Below, in pieces: positions 50,053 to 58,406 of a stretch of 64,000 nt of DNA. How positions within the stretch are numbered: the first letter of the stretch is position 1; the number at the start of each line of letters is the position of its first letter. The stretch spans positions 7,134,001 to 7,198,000 of the forward strand of contig NZ_CP029197.1 of NCBI RefSeq assembly GCF_008639165.1, read 5' to 3'. The notes beneath the pieces were generated by a model. It was given only the letters and a program-made list of their open reading frames with translations, had not been told where the DNA came from and did not search any database. Made by a program: the position numbers and the translations under genes. Source of the DNA: Streptomyces venezuelae ATCC 10712. GTDB taxonomy: Bacteria; Actinomycetota; Actinomycetes; Streptomycetales; Streptomycetaceae.

Positions 50053-50079
50053 GGGGGCCCTCCTGAAAGGAAGGCCCCC
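50053..50079. terminator. Hairpin between HxlR and meaB
   Basis: GGGGGCC and GGCCCCC form the outer stem, and TCCT with AGGA the inner stem, with single bulges. It lies between convergent genes, 15 bases past meaB and about 105 past the HxlR gene, and likely terminates both. Confidence 0.75.
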
Positions 50080-50094
50080 TGAAGAGGTGTCGCG

Positions 50095-51078
50095 TCAGCC
50101 GTTCCGCTCCCCGAACGCGTCGAGGATGCGCTCGGCGGCCAGCGTCGCCGTCAGTTCGCCCGCGCGGACCCGCCGCTCCATCGCGGGGGCGAGCTCCTGG
50201 ACCGCCGGGTCCGTGTGGAGGCGGCGCAGGAGTTCGTCGCGGACCATGGTCCAGGTCCAGTCGACCTGCTGCTCGTGGCGCTTGGCCGTGAGCCGGCCGG
50301 TCGAGTCGAGCAGGGCACGGTGCTGTTCCAGCCGCCCCCAGACCTCGTCGAGCCCGGCGGACTCGCGGGCGCTGCAACTGAGCACCGGCGGCGTCCAGAA
50401 GGAGTCCGCGCCGTGCATCAGCCGCAGCGCGCCGGCGAGTTCACGCGCCGCGGCGCGCGCGTCCCGCTCGTGCGGGCCGTCCGCCTTGTTGACGGCGACC
50501 ACGTCGGCGAGCTCCAGGACGCCCTTCTTGATGCCCTGGAGCTGGTCGCCGGTACGCGCCAGGGTGAGCAGCAGGAAGGAGTCGACCATGTTGGCGACGG
50601 CGGTCTCGGACTGGCCGACGCCCACCGTCTCGACGAGCACCACGTCGTAGCCCGCGGCCTCCATCACCACGATCGACTCGCGGGTCGCCTTCGCGACACC
50701 GCCGAGCGTGCCGGCGGTGGGCGAGGGGCGCACGAAGGCCGCCGGGTCGACCGCGAGCCGCTCCATGCGGGTCTTGTCGCCGAGGATCGAGCCGCCGGTA
50801 CGGCTCGACGACGGGTCGACGGCGAGCACCGCGACCCGGTGGCCGAGCCCGGTCAGCATCGTCCCGAAGGCGTCGATGAACGTCGACTTGCCGACACCGG
50901 GCACCCCGCTGATCCCGATCCGCACGGCGTTCCCGCTGTGCGGCAGGAGCTCGGTGAGGAGCTCCTGCGCGAGTGCCCGGTGCTGGGGCCGGGTCGACTC
51001 GACGAGGGTGATGGCGCGGGCGACGAGCGCCCGCCTGCCCTCCCGTACGCCCCGGACGTAGGTGTCGAGATCGATCAC
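50095..51078 (-). CDS. meaB: Methylmalonyl-CoA mutase G-protein chaperone
   Basis: 327 aa from a GTG at 51078 overlapping the mutB stop by 4 bases. P-loop GVPGVGKST at 58-66; VAVLAVDPSSSRTGGSILGD and VLVETVGVGQSE are typical of MeaB/ArgK GTPases; NKADG is the guanine specificity motif. MeaB gates adenosylcobalamin loading into the mutase and removes damaged cofactor. It is third gene of the mutA-mutB-meaB operon. Confidence 0.96.
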   Translation of the reverse strand: MIDLDTYVRGVREGRRALVARAITLVESTRPQHRALAQELLTELLPHSGNAVRIGISGVPGVGKSTFIDAFGTMLTGLGHRVAVLAVDPSSSRTGGSILGDKTRMERLAVDPAAFVRPSPTAGTLGGVAKATRESIVVMEAAGYDVVLVETVGVGQSETAVANMVDSFLLLTLARTGDQLQGIKKGVLELADVVAVNKADGPHERDARAAARELAGALRLMHGADSFWTPPVLSCSARESAGLDEVWGRLEQHRALLDSTGRLTAKRHEQQVDWTWTMVRDELLRRLHTDPAVQELAPAMERRVRAGELTATLAAERILDAFGERNG

Positions 51079-53249
51079 CGCTCGTGCCCGAGGTCGGCCG
51101 ACAGCCGGGTCACCAGGTCGTGGGCCGCGTCGGGGATCACGGTGCCCGGCGGGAACACGGCCGCCGCGCCCATCTCCAGGAGCGTCGCCACGTCCTGCGG
51201 AGGAATCACCCCGCCGACCACGATCATGATGTCCTCCCGGCCCTCCGCCGCCAGTTCCTCCCGCAGCGCCGGTACGAGCGTGAGGTGTCCCGCGGCGAGC
51301 GACGAGACCCCGACGATGTGCACGTCCGCCTCGACGGCCTGCCGCGCCACCTCGGCCGGGGTCTGGAACAGGGGGCCGACGTCCACGTCGAAGCCCAGGT
51401 CGGCGAAGGCGGTGGCGATGACCTTCTGGCCGCGGTCGTGGCCGTCCTGGCCCATCTTGGCGACCAGGATGCGCGGCCGGCGCCCCTCGGCCTCGCCGAA
51501 GGCGTCGACCAGGGCCCGGGTGCGCTCCACGGACGGGGACTCGCCGGCTTCGTTGCGGTACACACCGGAGATGGTACGGATCTGGCCGGCGTGCCGGCCG
51601 TACACCTTCTCCAGGGCGTCGGAGATCTCGCCGACGGTCGCCATCGCGCGGGCCGCGTTCACGGCGAGCTCCAGCAGGTTGCCGTCGCCGCCGGCCGCCC
51701 GGGTGAGCGCGGCGAGCGCGTCCTGGCAGGCCTGCTCGTCGCGCTCCTCGCGCAGCCGCTTCAGCTTGGCGATCTGCTGGGCGCGCACGGAGGAGTTGTC
51801 GACCTTGAGGACGTCGATCTGCTCGTCGGTCGCCACCCGGTACTTGTTGACGCCGATCACCGGCTGACGGCCGGAGTCGATCCGGGCCTGGGTGCGGGCC
51901 GCGGCCTCCTCGACGCGCAGCTTGGGGATGCCCGCGTCGATGGCCTTGGCCATGCCGCCGGCCTGCTCGACCTCCTGGATGTGCTTCCAGGCGCGGCGCG
52001 CGAGGTCGTAGGTGAGCTTCTCGACGTACGCGCTGCCGCCCCACGGGTCGATCGTCCGGCAGGTGCCCGACTCCTGCTGGATGAGCAGCTGGGTGTTGCG
52101 GGCGATGCGGGCGGAGAAGTCGGTCGGCAGGGCGAGCGCCTCGTCGAGGGCGTTGGTGTGCAGCGACTGGGTGTGGCCCTGGGTGGCCGCCATCGCCTCG
52201 ACGCAGGTGCGGGTGACGTTGTTGAAGACGTCCTGGGCGGTCAGCGACCAGCCGGAGGTCTGCGAATGGGTCCGCAGGGAGAGGGACTTGGCGTTCTGCG
52301 GGTCGAACTGCTTGACGAGCTTGGCCCACAGCAGCCGCGCCGCGCGGAGCTTCGCGATCTCCATGAAGAAGTTCATGCCGATCGCCCAGAAGAACGACAG
52401 GCGCGGTGCGAACGCGTCCACGTCAAGCCCGGCCTCGCGGCCCGCGCGGATGTACTCCACACCGTCGGCGAGGGTGTACGCCAGCTCCAGGTCGGCCGTC
52501 GCTCCCGCCTCCTGGATGTGGTACCCGGAGATGGAGATGGAGTTGTACCGCGGCATCCGCTGCGAGGTGTAGGCGAAGATGTCGGAGATGATCCGCATCG
52601 AAGGACCGGGCGGATAGATGTAGGTGTTGCGGACCATGAACTCCTTGAGGATGTCGTTCTGGATGGTCCCGGCCAGCTTCTCGGGCGGCACGCCCTGCTC
52701 CTCGGCCGCCACGATGTACAGCGCGAGGACGGGCAGCACGGCGCCGTTCATCGTCATCGACACCGTCATCCGGTCCAGCGGGATGCCGTCGAACAACTGC
52801 CGCATGTCGTAGATCGAGTCGATGGCCACGCCCGCCATACCGACGTCGCCGGTCACGCGCGGGTGGTCGCTGTCGTAGCCGCGGTGGGTCGGCAGGTCGA
52901 AGGCGACCGACAAGCCCTTCTGGCCGGCGGCCAGGTTGCGCCGGTAGAAGGCGTTCGACTCCTCGGCCGTGGAGAACCCGGCGTACTGCCGGATCGTCCA
53001 GGGCTGGTTGACGTACATCGTCGGGTACGGGCCCCGCAGGTACGGCGCGATGCCGGGGTACGTCCCCAGGAAGTCCAGGCCCTCCAGGTCCTGACCCGTG
53101 TAGAGCGGCTTGACGCCGATGCCCTCCGGGGTCTCCCAGACCAGGTCGTCACCGCCCGTGGCCTTCTTGACGGCCGTGCGCCACGCGTCGGGACCACCGT
53201 CGGCGGTCGGCGCCCCGAGCTCGATCCCGGAGAAATCGGGGATGGACAT
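51075..53249 (-). CDS. mutB: Methylmalonyl-CoA mutase, large subunit
   Basis: 724 aa. The TIM barrel with PYLRGPYPTMYVNQPWTIRQ and YNSISISGYHIQEAGATADL binds the CoA ester; the C-terminal flavodoxin-like domain carries Asp602-x-His604 in QDGHDRGQKVI, the lower B12 ligand. It interconverts (R)-methylmalonyl-CoA and succinyl-CoA, linking propionyl-CoA, valine and polyketide extender-unit metabolism. One-base start/stop overlap (TGATG) with mutA. Confidence 0.97.
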   Translation of the reverse strand: MSIPDFSGIELGAPTADGGPDAWRTAVKKATGGDDLVWETPEGIGVKPLYTGQDLEGLDFLGTYPGIAPYLRGPYPTMYVNQPWTIRQYAGFSTAEESNAFYRRNLAAGQKGLSVAFDLPTHRGYDSDHPRVTGDVGMAGVAIDSIYDMRQLFDGIPLDRMTVSMTMNGAVLPVLALYIVAAEEQGVPPEKLAGTIQNDILKEFMVRNTYIYPPGPSMRIISDIFAYTSQRMPRYNSISISGYHIQEAGATADLELAYTLADGVEYIRAGREAGLDVDAFAPRLSFFWAIGMNFFMEIAKLRAARLLWAKLVKQFDPQNAKSLSLRTHSQTSGWSLTAQDVFNNVTRTCVEAMAATQGHTQSLHTNALDEALALPTDFSARIARNTQLLIQQESGTCRTIDPWGGSAYVEKLTYDLARRAWKHIQEVEQAGGMAKAIDAGIPKLRVEEAAARTQARIDSGRQPVIGVNKYRVATDEQIDVLKVDNSSVRAQQIAKLKRLREERDEQACQDALAALTRAAGGDGNLLELAVNAARAMATVGEISDALEKVYGRHAGQIRTISGVYRNEAGESPSVERTRALVDAFGEAEGRRPRILVAKMGQDGHDRGQKVIATAFADLGFDVDVGPLFQTPAEVARQAVEADVHIVGVSSLAAGHLTLVPALREELAAEGREDIMIVVGGVIPPQDVATLLEMGAAAVFPPGTVIPDAAHDLVTRLSADLGHER

Positions 53250-55060
53250 CAGGACACTCCCATGCGGTCGAGGGCGGTGGAGAGCAGGGCGACGGCGTCA
53301 CAGCCCGCGAAGAGGTACGAGTCGACCCCGGGATACGCCCCCGGACGGCCGGCGAGGAGGACGTGCTCGGCGCCCGCGGCGCGCAGCTCCGCGGCCACCG
53401 TCCCGGCCTGCTCCTCGTACAGCGCGTCGCTGGAGCAGAGGCAGGCCTCGCGGGCGCCGCTCTCCTCGAACGAGCCCTCGGTGACCGGCTCGATGCCGCC
53501 CGCCTGGAAGAGGTTCGCGGCGAAGCCGAGCCGGGCCGAGTGCGCGGCCGCCGGGCCGAGCGCGGCCAGGAAGACCCGGGGCCGGGCGCCGGTCGCGGCC
53601 AGGTGCGCGTCGGAACGGGCCCGCAGCGCCTCGTAGGCCTCGTCGCGGCGGACCCGGGGCAGGCCGCCGGACGGCTGCTCGGGCGCCGGCGCGCGGTCGA
53701 CCGGCTTCTCCGTGAGGTTCGGGAACTCGCTGACGCCGGTGATGGGTTCGCGGCGGGTGGCGAGCTTCTTGCTGCGCGCGGCCCAGGTCTCGGCGAGCCG
53801 GTCGCCGATCGTCCCGGCGCGCAGCGCGGCCTCCTGGCCGCCCGCCCGCTCGATGCCCTGGAAGAACTCCCAGGCGGCTTGGGCGAGTTCGTCGGTGAGC
53901 CGTTCGACGTACCAGGAGCCGCCCGCCGGGTCGATGACCCGGGAGAGGTGCGACTCCTCGATGAGGACGGTGGAGGTGTTGCGGGCGATGCGCCGCGCGA
54001 ACGCGTCCGGCAGGCCGAGGGCCTCGTCGAAGGGCAGCACGGTGACGCTGTCGGCGCCGCCCACTCCGGCGGCGAGCGTGGCCACCGTGGTGCGCAGCAT
54101 GTTCACCCACGGGTCGCGGCGCGTCATCATCACCGGCGACGTGACCGCGTGCTGGCGCTGCGCGCCCGCCTGCGGGGCGCCGCAGACCTCGACGACCCTG
54201 GCCCAGAGGCGGCGCGCGGCGCGGAGCTTGGCGATGGTCAGGAACTGGTCGGCGGTGGCCGCGTACCGGAACTCCAGCTGCCCGGCGGCCTCGGCGACGC
54301 TCAGCCCGGCCTCGGTGAGACCGCGCAGGTAGGCCACGCCGGTCGCGAGCGAGCAGCCGAGTTCCTGGGCGGCCGAACCGCCGGCCTCGTGGTACGGCAG
54401 GGCGTCCACGGTCAGGGCGCGCAGGCCCGGGTGCCGGTCGGCGCAGCGGCGCGCGAGACCGGCGACGGACGCCAGGTCGTACCCGGGGCGGCCGGTGCGG
54501 GCCTGGTGGCCGAGCGGGTCGGCGCCCAGGTTGCCCCGGGCCGCGTCGTCGGCGACGCCCCGCTCCTCGTACAGCCGCAGCAGCCGTTCGGCGGCCGCCG
54601 CCGTCTCGTCGCCGGCGTCGAGGACCACCGGCGCCAGGTCGAGGTAGACGCCGTCGAGGACGGAGTCGAGCGCGGAGACGGGGATGCCGCCGCCTCCGAC
54701 GCCCAGCCAGAGGGAGGTGACGCCGTTCTCCAGGTCGGAGAGGACCGCCTCGCGGTCGGCCGCGAGGTGCCGCTGGCGCACGTCCCAGCCGTCGAGGGTG
54801 TTGCCCTCGGCGCGGCCGCCGCGCACGAAGGGAGGGAAGCCGGGGAGTCCGGCGTCGGGTGCGGCATCGTGCGCCGTGTACAGCGGACGGGTGTCGAGGC
54901 CGTCCTCCAGGAGGGTGGAGAGGGCGTCCTCGGCGGCGTCGCCGGAAAGCTCCTTGCCGGATTTGCGCAGGACACCTGCCACGAGGTGTTGCCACTGTTC
55001 GCGTGGCGCGTCGGGGAATTCGGACGCCAGGGAGAGCCCGTCGTCAGGCAGGACCGTCAT
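53249..55060 (-). CDS. mutA: Methylmalonyl-CoA mutase, small subunit
   Basis: 603 aa. It resembles MutB but lacks the DxHxxG cobalamin ligand, as expected of the non-catalytic subunit. Family features include VDALPYHEAGGSAAQELGCS, IDPAGGSWYVERLTDELAQA and a B12-like domain at the end with GRPGAYPGVDSYLFAG. It pairs with MutB as a heterodimer. First gene of the operon; the ATG at 55060 has no strong ribosome site, so it may be close to a leaderless start. Confidence 0.95.
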   Translation of the reverse strand: MTVLPDDGLSLASEFPDAPREQWQHLVAGVLRKSGKELSGDAAEDALSTLLEDGLDTRPLYTAHDAAPDAGLPGFPPFVRGGRAEGNTLDGWDVRQRHLAADREAVLSDLENGVTSLWLGVGGGGIPVSALDSVLDGVYLDLAPVVLDAGDETAAAAERLLRLYEERGVADDAARGNLGADPLGHQARTGRPGYDLASVAGLARRCADRHPGLRALTVDALPYHEAGGSAAQELGCSLATGVAYLRGLTEAGLSVAEAAGQLEFRYAATADQFLTIAKLRAARRLWARVVEVCGAPQAGAQRQHAVTSPVMMTRRDPWVNMLRTTVATLAAGVGGADSVTVLPFDEALGLPDAFARRIARNTSTVLIEESHLSRVIDPAGGSWYVERLTDELAQAAWEFFQGIERAGGQEAALRAGTIGDRLAETWAARSKKLATRREPITGVSEFPNLTEKPVDRAPAPEQPSGGLPRVRRDEAYEALRARSDAHLAATGARPRVFLAALGPAAAHSARLGFAANLFQAGGIEPVTEGSFEESGAREACLCSSDALYEEQAGTVAAELRAAGAEHVLLAGRPGAYPGVDSYLFAGCDAVALLSTALDRMGVS

Positions 55061-55153
55061 GCTCGGATGCTAGGGGAGATCGACAAAGGAGCAGGAGACC
55101 GTACGACTGTGACCTTCTTCTCGTTGTCAGTGGCGGCTGCGACGCTGTGGGGT

Positions 55154-55429
55154 ATGGACAGGGACGAGGAGCTGCTGAGGGGCCGGGTCTACGGCCAGGA
55201 GCACGACGACCCCCGGCCGGGCCCGAGACCCGGCCGGGTCTACGCCGAACTGGTCGGCGGCCCGCTGGACGGGCTGCTGCTCGACGTCACGGGCCGGACG
55301 GCGGCCGACGGCGGGACCGGCGTCGCCCTGGAGACGGAGCTCGGCCGGTACGGCGCCGACGGCCACTCGCTGTACGACCCGCGTCCGGGTGACCCGGGCC
55401 GTTTCGACTGGACGGGCGACGCGCCGTGA
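55154..55429 (+). CDS. Small conserved hypothetical protein
   Basis: 91 aa, acidic and Gly/Arg-rich (MDRDEELLRGRVYGQEHDDP ... YAELVGGPLDGLLLDVTG). The AELVGGPLDG pattern recurs in small actinobacterial proteins of unknown role. Divergent from mutA with 93 bases between starts. No domain recognised. Confidence 0.6.
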   Translation: MDRDEELLRGRVYGQEHDDPRPGPRPGRVYAELVGGPLDGLLLDVTGRTAADGGTGVALETELGRYGADGHSLYDPRPGDPGRFDWTGDAP

Positions 55430-55477
55430 CGGGTGGGCCGTCGGCGCGCCGCCGTTCTTCCGTGGTCCTCGGCCGGC

Positions 55478-55948
55478 TCAGCCCAGGACGGAGGAGAAGT
55501 TGTCCAGCTGGATCCAGGTCACCTTGTTCGTCGTCTGCGGGCCGAAGACGTTGATGACGCCGGCCGTGTTGGCCTCGACGCGGATCGCGTTGATGCCCTG
55601 GCTGTTGTTCCGGGGGCAGACGCCGCGGGTCAGCTTGGGCGGGCGGATCTCCGCCGGCAGCGTGCCGAGCTGGGCGTCCGCGGTGAACGCGCAGGTGACG
55701 ATGCCGCGGAGCTGGAGGAACTCCGTCCCCGCGAGCCGGATCACGCGGGCCTCGGCCGGCGCGCCGGCCTGGTTGGTCACGGCCGGGTCCAGGGCGATCG
55801 CCGTCCAGGGGACGACGACCTGACAGCCGTCCACCGGGTCCGCGGCGGCGGCCGGGGTGGCCGTGAGCAGCGGGGCGGTGGCGACGGCGGCGGGGGCGGC
55901 CAGCGCCGCGGTCAGCAGGGAGCGGCGGCTGGTCGTGTGCTGGGTCAT
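55478..55948 (-). CDS. Tat-type secreted protein with tail-like domain
   Basis: 156 aa from the ATG at 55948, with GGAGGATC 6 bases upstream. An RR signal (TTSRRSLLTAALAAPAAVAT) suggests Tat export. The mature part (about 40-156) contains IRLAGTEFLQLRGIVTC, CPRNNSQGINAIRVEAN and TWIQLDNF. This domain is clearly related to the C-terminal third of the next gene upstream. Function unknown. Confidence 0.75.
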   Translation of the reverse strand: MTQHTTSRRSLLTAALAAPAAVATAPLLTATPAAAADPVDGCQVVVPWTAIALDPAVTNQAGAPAEARVIRLAGTEFLQLRGIVTCAFTADAQLGTLPAEIRPPKLTRGVCPRNNSQGINAIRVEANTAGVINVFGPQTTNKVTWIQLDNFSSVLG

Positions 55949-56043
55949 GCGCGATCCTCCGGATCGGGTGGGGTGGTCGGTCGGGTGCGCCGGGCTGTTC
56001 GTCGCCGAGCTGTCCATCGCCGGGCGGCTCATCGATCGGCGGC

Positions 56044-57366
56044 TCATCGCCAGGCGACGGAGACGCCGTCGAGGTCGATCCAGGTGATGGCGTTGTCCGG
56101 GGTGGGGCCGTACACCCGGAGCCCGCCGCTCACGTCCGTCTCGATCCGGCACACGCAGCGTCCGGTGTTGTTGTTGCGGGGCACGTTCTGGCGCGTGAGG
56201 CGAGTGGCGCGCAGCCGGTGCGGCAGGGTCGCGAAGCGGCCGTCCGCGGTCAGGCCGGGGGAGCAGGTGACGGTGCCGCGCAACTGGAGGTAGGTGGTGC
56301 CGGCCAGGGCGATCAGCCGGCCGCGCGGCCGCGAGGCGCCGGGGGAGATCCCGGGTTCGAGCGCGAGGTCCTCCCAGTCGGCGAGCACCTTGATTCCGTC
56401 GACGGCGGGCTTCGTGGGGTACCAGCAGATGGTGACGTCACGCGAACCGGTGGTGCCGGGGACGGTGTTGCTGAAGCCGAAGAGCAGCCGCGTCTCGCCG
56501 GTCGCGGGGTCGACCTCGGTGGCGACGCCCTCGGGCTCGCGCCGGGTGAGGCCGTCGGCGCCGGTGACGACCTGCCGGTCGAGGCGCTGGCCGGTCGTCC
56601 AGGAGTACGAGGTGAGGAAGGCGATCCCCGGGAATGCGTCGGGGACGGTGGTGGGGTTGTTCTCCTGGTCGTACGGAGCCCACTGGTACGCGTAGAGCAC
56701 GTCGCCGAGGACGGTGAACCCCTGGGAGACCAGGGTCTTCTTCAGCGGGTAGGGCGAGGGCACGTCGGGGGTGACGTCCTCACCGGCCGGCATGACGAAG
56801 GTGCTGCCCACCGGGACCCAGGAGCCGGTGGCGGCCGCGGCGGCGTCGTAGCGGGTGAAGTGCCGCTTGCCGTCCTTGTGGTACATGACGCAGAGCTGCC
56901 GGTTCACCGGGTCGAGCGACGGGCCGGTGCCCGAAGTGCTGCCGGGCGGGGTGAACTTCCGCTCCGACGGTATGAGGCTGCCGTCGAGGACCTTGCCGGG
57001 CTCGAACAGGAACCGGGTGACGGCCTTGCCGAAGGTGGTGCCGTCCGAGGTGGTGTGCAGCGGGCCTACCTCGGTCCAGAGGTAGGTGTCGGTGCCCACG
57101 GGCTCGGCGCCCATGGAGAGCCCGTGGCCGAAGCCCTTCAGCTGCATCGAGCCGGTGACCGTGCCGGTCAGCCGGTCGATGCGGTTGAGGTACAGGTTGC
57201 CCTGCGGTGCCGTGGCCGAGCTCTCCACCTGGAGGACGAAGATGTGCCCGTTGACGGTGTCGGTGGCGATGGCCTGCGGTGCCGGGCTCTTCACCAGGTC
57301 GACCGTCTGGACGAGCCTGCCGGTGACGCCGGACAGATCGACGCCGTTGGCGTCTGTTTGTCCCAT
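56044..57366 (-). CDS. Phage baseplate/tail-like beta-propeller protein
   Basis: 440 aa; GGGGAGAAAA precedes the ATG at 57366. Residues 1-320 look like a beta-propeller with repeated blades (GNLYLNRIDRLTGTVTGSMQ, YLWTEVGPLHTTSDG, TPDVPSPYPLKKTLVSQGF), similar to proteins annotated as phage baseplate or receptor-binding. Residues 330-440 (LIALAGTTYLQLRGTVTC ... NNNTGRCVCRIETDVSG ... TWIDLDG) duplicate the domain of the smaller secreted neighbour. No signal peptide. There are no other phage genes nearby. Confidence 0.65.
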   Translation of the reverse strand: MGQTDANGVDLSGVTGRLVQTVDLVKSPAPQAIATDTVNGHIFVLQVESSATAPQGNLYLNRIDRLTGTVTGSMQLKGFGHGLSMGAEPVGTDTYLWTEVGPLHTTSDGTTFGKAVTRFLFEPGKVLDGSLIPSERKFTPPGSTSGTGPSLDPVNRQLCVMYHKDGKRHFTRYDAAAAATGSWVPVGSTFVMPAGEDVTPDVPSPYPLKKTLVSQGFTVLGDVLYAYQWAPYDQENNPTTVPDAFPGIAFLTSYSWTTGQRLDRQVVTGADGLTRREPEGVATEVDPATGETRLLFGFSNTVPGTTGSRDVTICWYPTKPAVDGIKVLADWEDLALEPGISPGASRPRGRLIALAGTTYLQLRGTVTCSPGLTADGRFATLPHRLRATRLTRQNVPRNNNTGRCVCRIETDVSGGLRVYGPTPDNAITWIDLDGVSVAWR

Positions 57367-57405
57367 TTTTCTCCCCTGGGGTGGCTGGCGGATCGGCTGG
57401 ATCCG

Positions 57406-57421
57406 CCCTTTCGTGAAAGGG
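57406..57421. promoter_or_regulatory. Palindrome CCCTTTCGTGAAAGGG
   Basis: A 16-base palindrome, 7-base arms around GT, lies 40 bases upstream of the beta-propeller gene. It may be a repressor site for that gene. Confidence 0.5.
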
Positions 57422-57494
57422 AGATCATCACATGGGGCGTCAACCGCTTCGCGTTCTGCCGGTTTTGGCCGTTCCGTGCCAGGCCCGCGATGAG

Positions 57495-57513
57495 TTAGCT
57501 TAGGCTTGCCTAA
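57495..57513 (+). promoter_or_regulatory. DmdR/DtxR-type iron box
   Basis: TTAGCTTAGGCTTGCCTAA matches the 19-base iron box (TTAGGTTAGGCTCACCTAA) at most positions. It lies 50 bases before the DUF2470 gene, covering its likely promoter, so iron-loaded DmdR should repress the gene. Confidence 0.85.
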
Positions 57514-57563
57514 GTAGCACGGTCTCTGTGCCCGTCCCCGTCACCTGTCCCGGGAGAACTCGG

Positions 57564-58268
57564 ATGCGTCCCTTCACCACCCGCGTCACGCGCCCCACCC
57601 CCGCCGAGCGCCTGCGCTCGATCCTGGCCGCCGCCCACTCCATGACGGTCGTGTCCGACGGAGTCCACCAGGAGGTGCACCTCCTCGACGGCACCGGGCC
57701 CATGGGGCACATCCACCTGCACGACCCCTCCGAGGAGAGCCACGCCGGGCAGTCCGCGCGGATCCCCGTGCGCCTGGAGTTCACCGACATCGCCCCCACC
57801 CCCGTCCGCGAACGGCTGCGGGCCCGCGTCACCCTGACGGGACTCCTCGCCGCCCCCTACGAGCCCGAGGCGGCCTCCAGCATCTGCATGGAGTTCGGAC
57901 AGGCCCTCCTGGAGGACGCCGAGGGCCGCTCGTACGTCACGCTCGAGGAGCTCCACGGCACCGACATCGACCCGATGGCCTCCTGCGAGGCGTCCATGCT
58001 GACCCACCTCGTCGACGGCCACAGCGAACTCGTCCCGCTGCTGCTCCGGCTCGTCCGGCCGCGCCCCGAACGGGACATGGTCCGCGCCCTCCCCGTCGCC
58101 CTCGACCGGTACGGCATCACCCTGCGTCTCGAACACCCCACGGGGCACCAGGACGTCCGGCTGCCGTTCCCCACCCCCGTCACCGACATCGACCAGGCCG
58201 GCCCTCGGATGCACGCCCTCCTCGCCGCGGCCCGCCGCTCCTCGCACCCCAACAGCCTGCTCACCTGA
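57564..58268 (+). CDS. DUF2470 protein, iron-regulated (haem use?)
   Basis: 234 aa from the ATG at 57564, with GGGAGAA 7 bases upstream. Residues 10-130 resemble a split-barrel FMN/haem-binding fold (PAERLRSILAAAHSMTVVSD). Residues 150-225 are a DUF2470 domain (ASMLTHLVDGHSELVPLLLR then LVRPRPERDM, ALPVALDRYGITLRLEH). This pairing is found in HugZ-type haem degradation proteins. With the iron box, a role in iron release from haem under starvation is likely. Confidence 0.87.
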   Translation: MRPFTTRVTRPTPAERLRSILAAAHSMTVVSDGVHQEVHLLDGTGPMGHIHLHDPSEESHAGQSARIPVRLEFTDIAPTPVRERLRARVTLTGLLAAPYEPEAASSICMEFGQALLEDAEGRSYVTLEELHGTDIDPMASCEASMLTHLVDGHSELVPLLLRLVRPRPERDMVRALPVALDRYGITLRLEHPTGHQDVRLPFPTPVTDIDQAGPRMHALLAAARRSSHPNSLLT

Positions 58269-58406
58269 CGGGTCCGACCTGCTCGAACGCCCCCGCCCGC
58301 CGGTCGGGATGCCGGAGGGCCGCGGCGGGCGAACAATGGATCCGTAGGCCCGCGGTTCGTCGGGGCCGGGACAGCTCGGGGACTTCCAACCGGACACGGC
58401 GTCGCC

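Noticed and set aside
51084..53636. 850-codon plus-strand frame over mutB and mutA
   Set aside because: Antisense to highly conserved mutase motifs; GC-rich shadow.
56044..57366. Prophage or contractile injection system
   Set aside because: Only one baseplate-like protein and a small relative are present; no capsid, sheath, tube or terminase genes are nearby.
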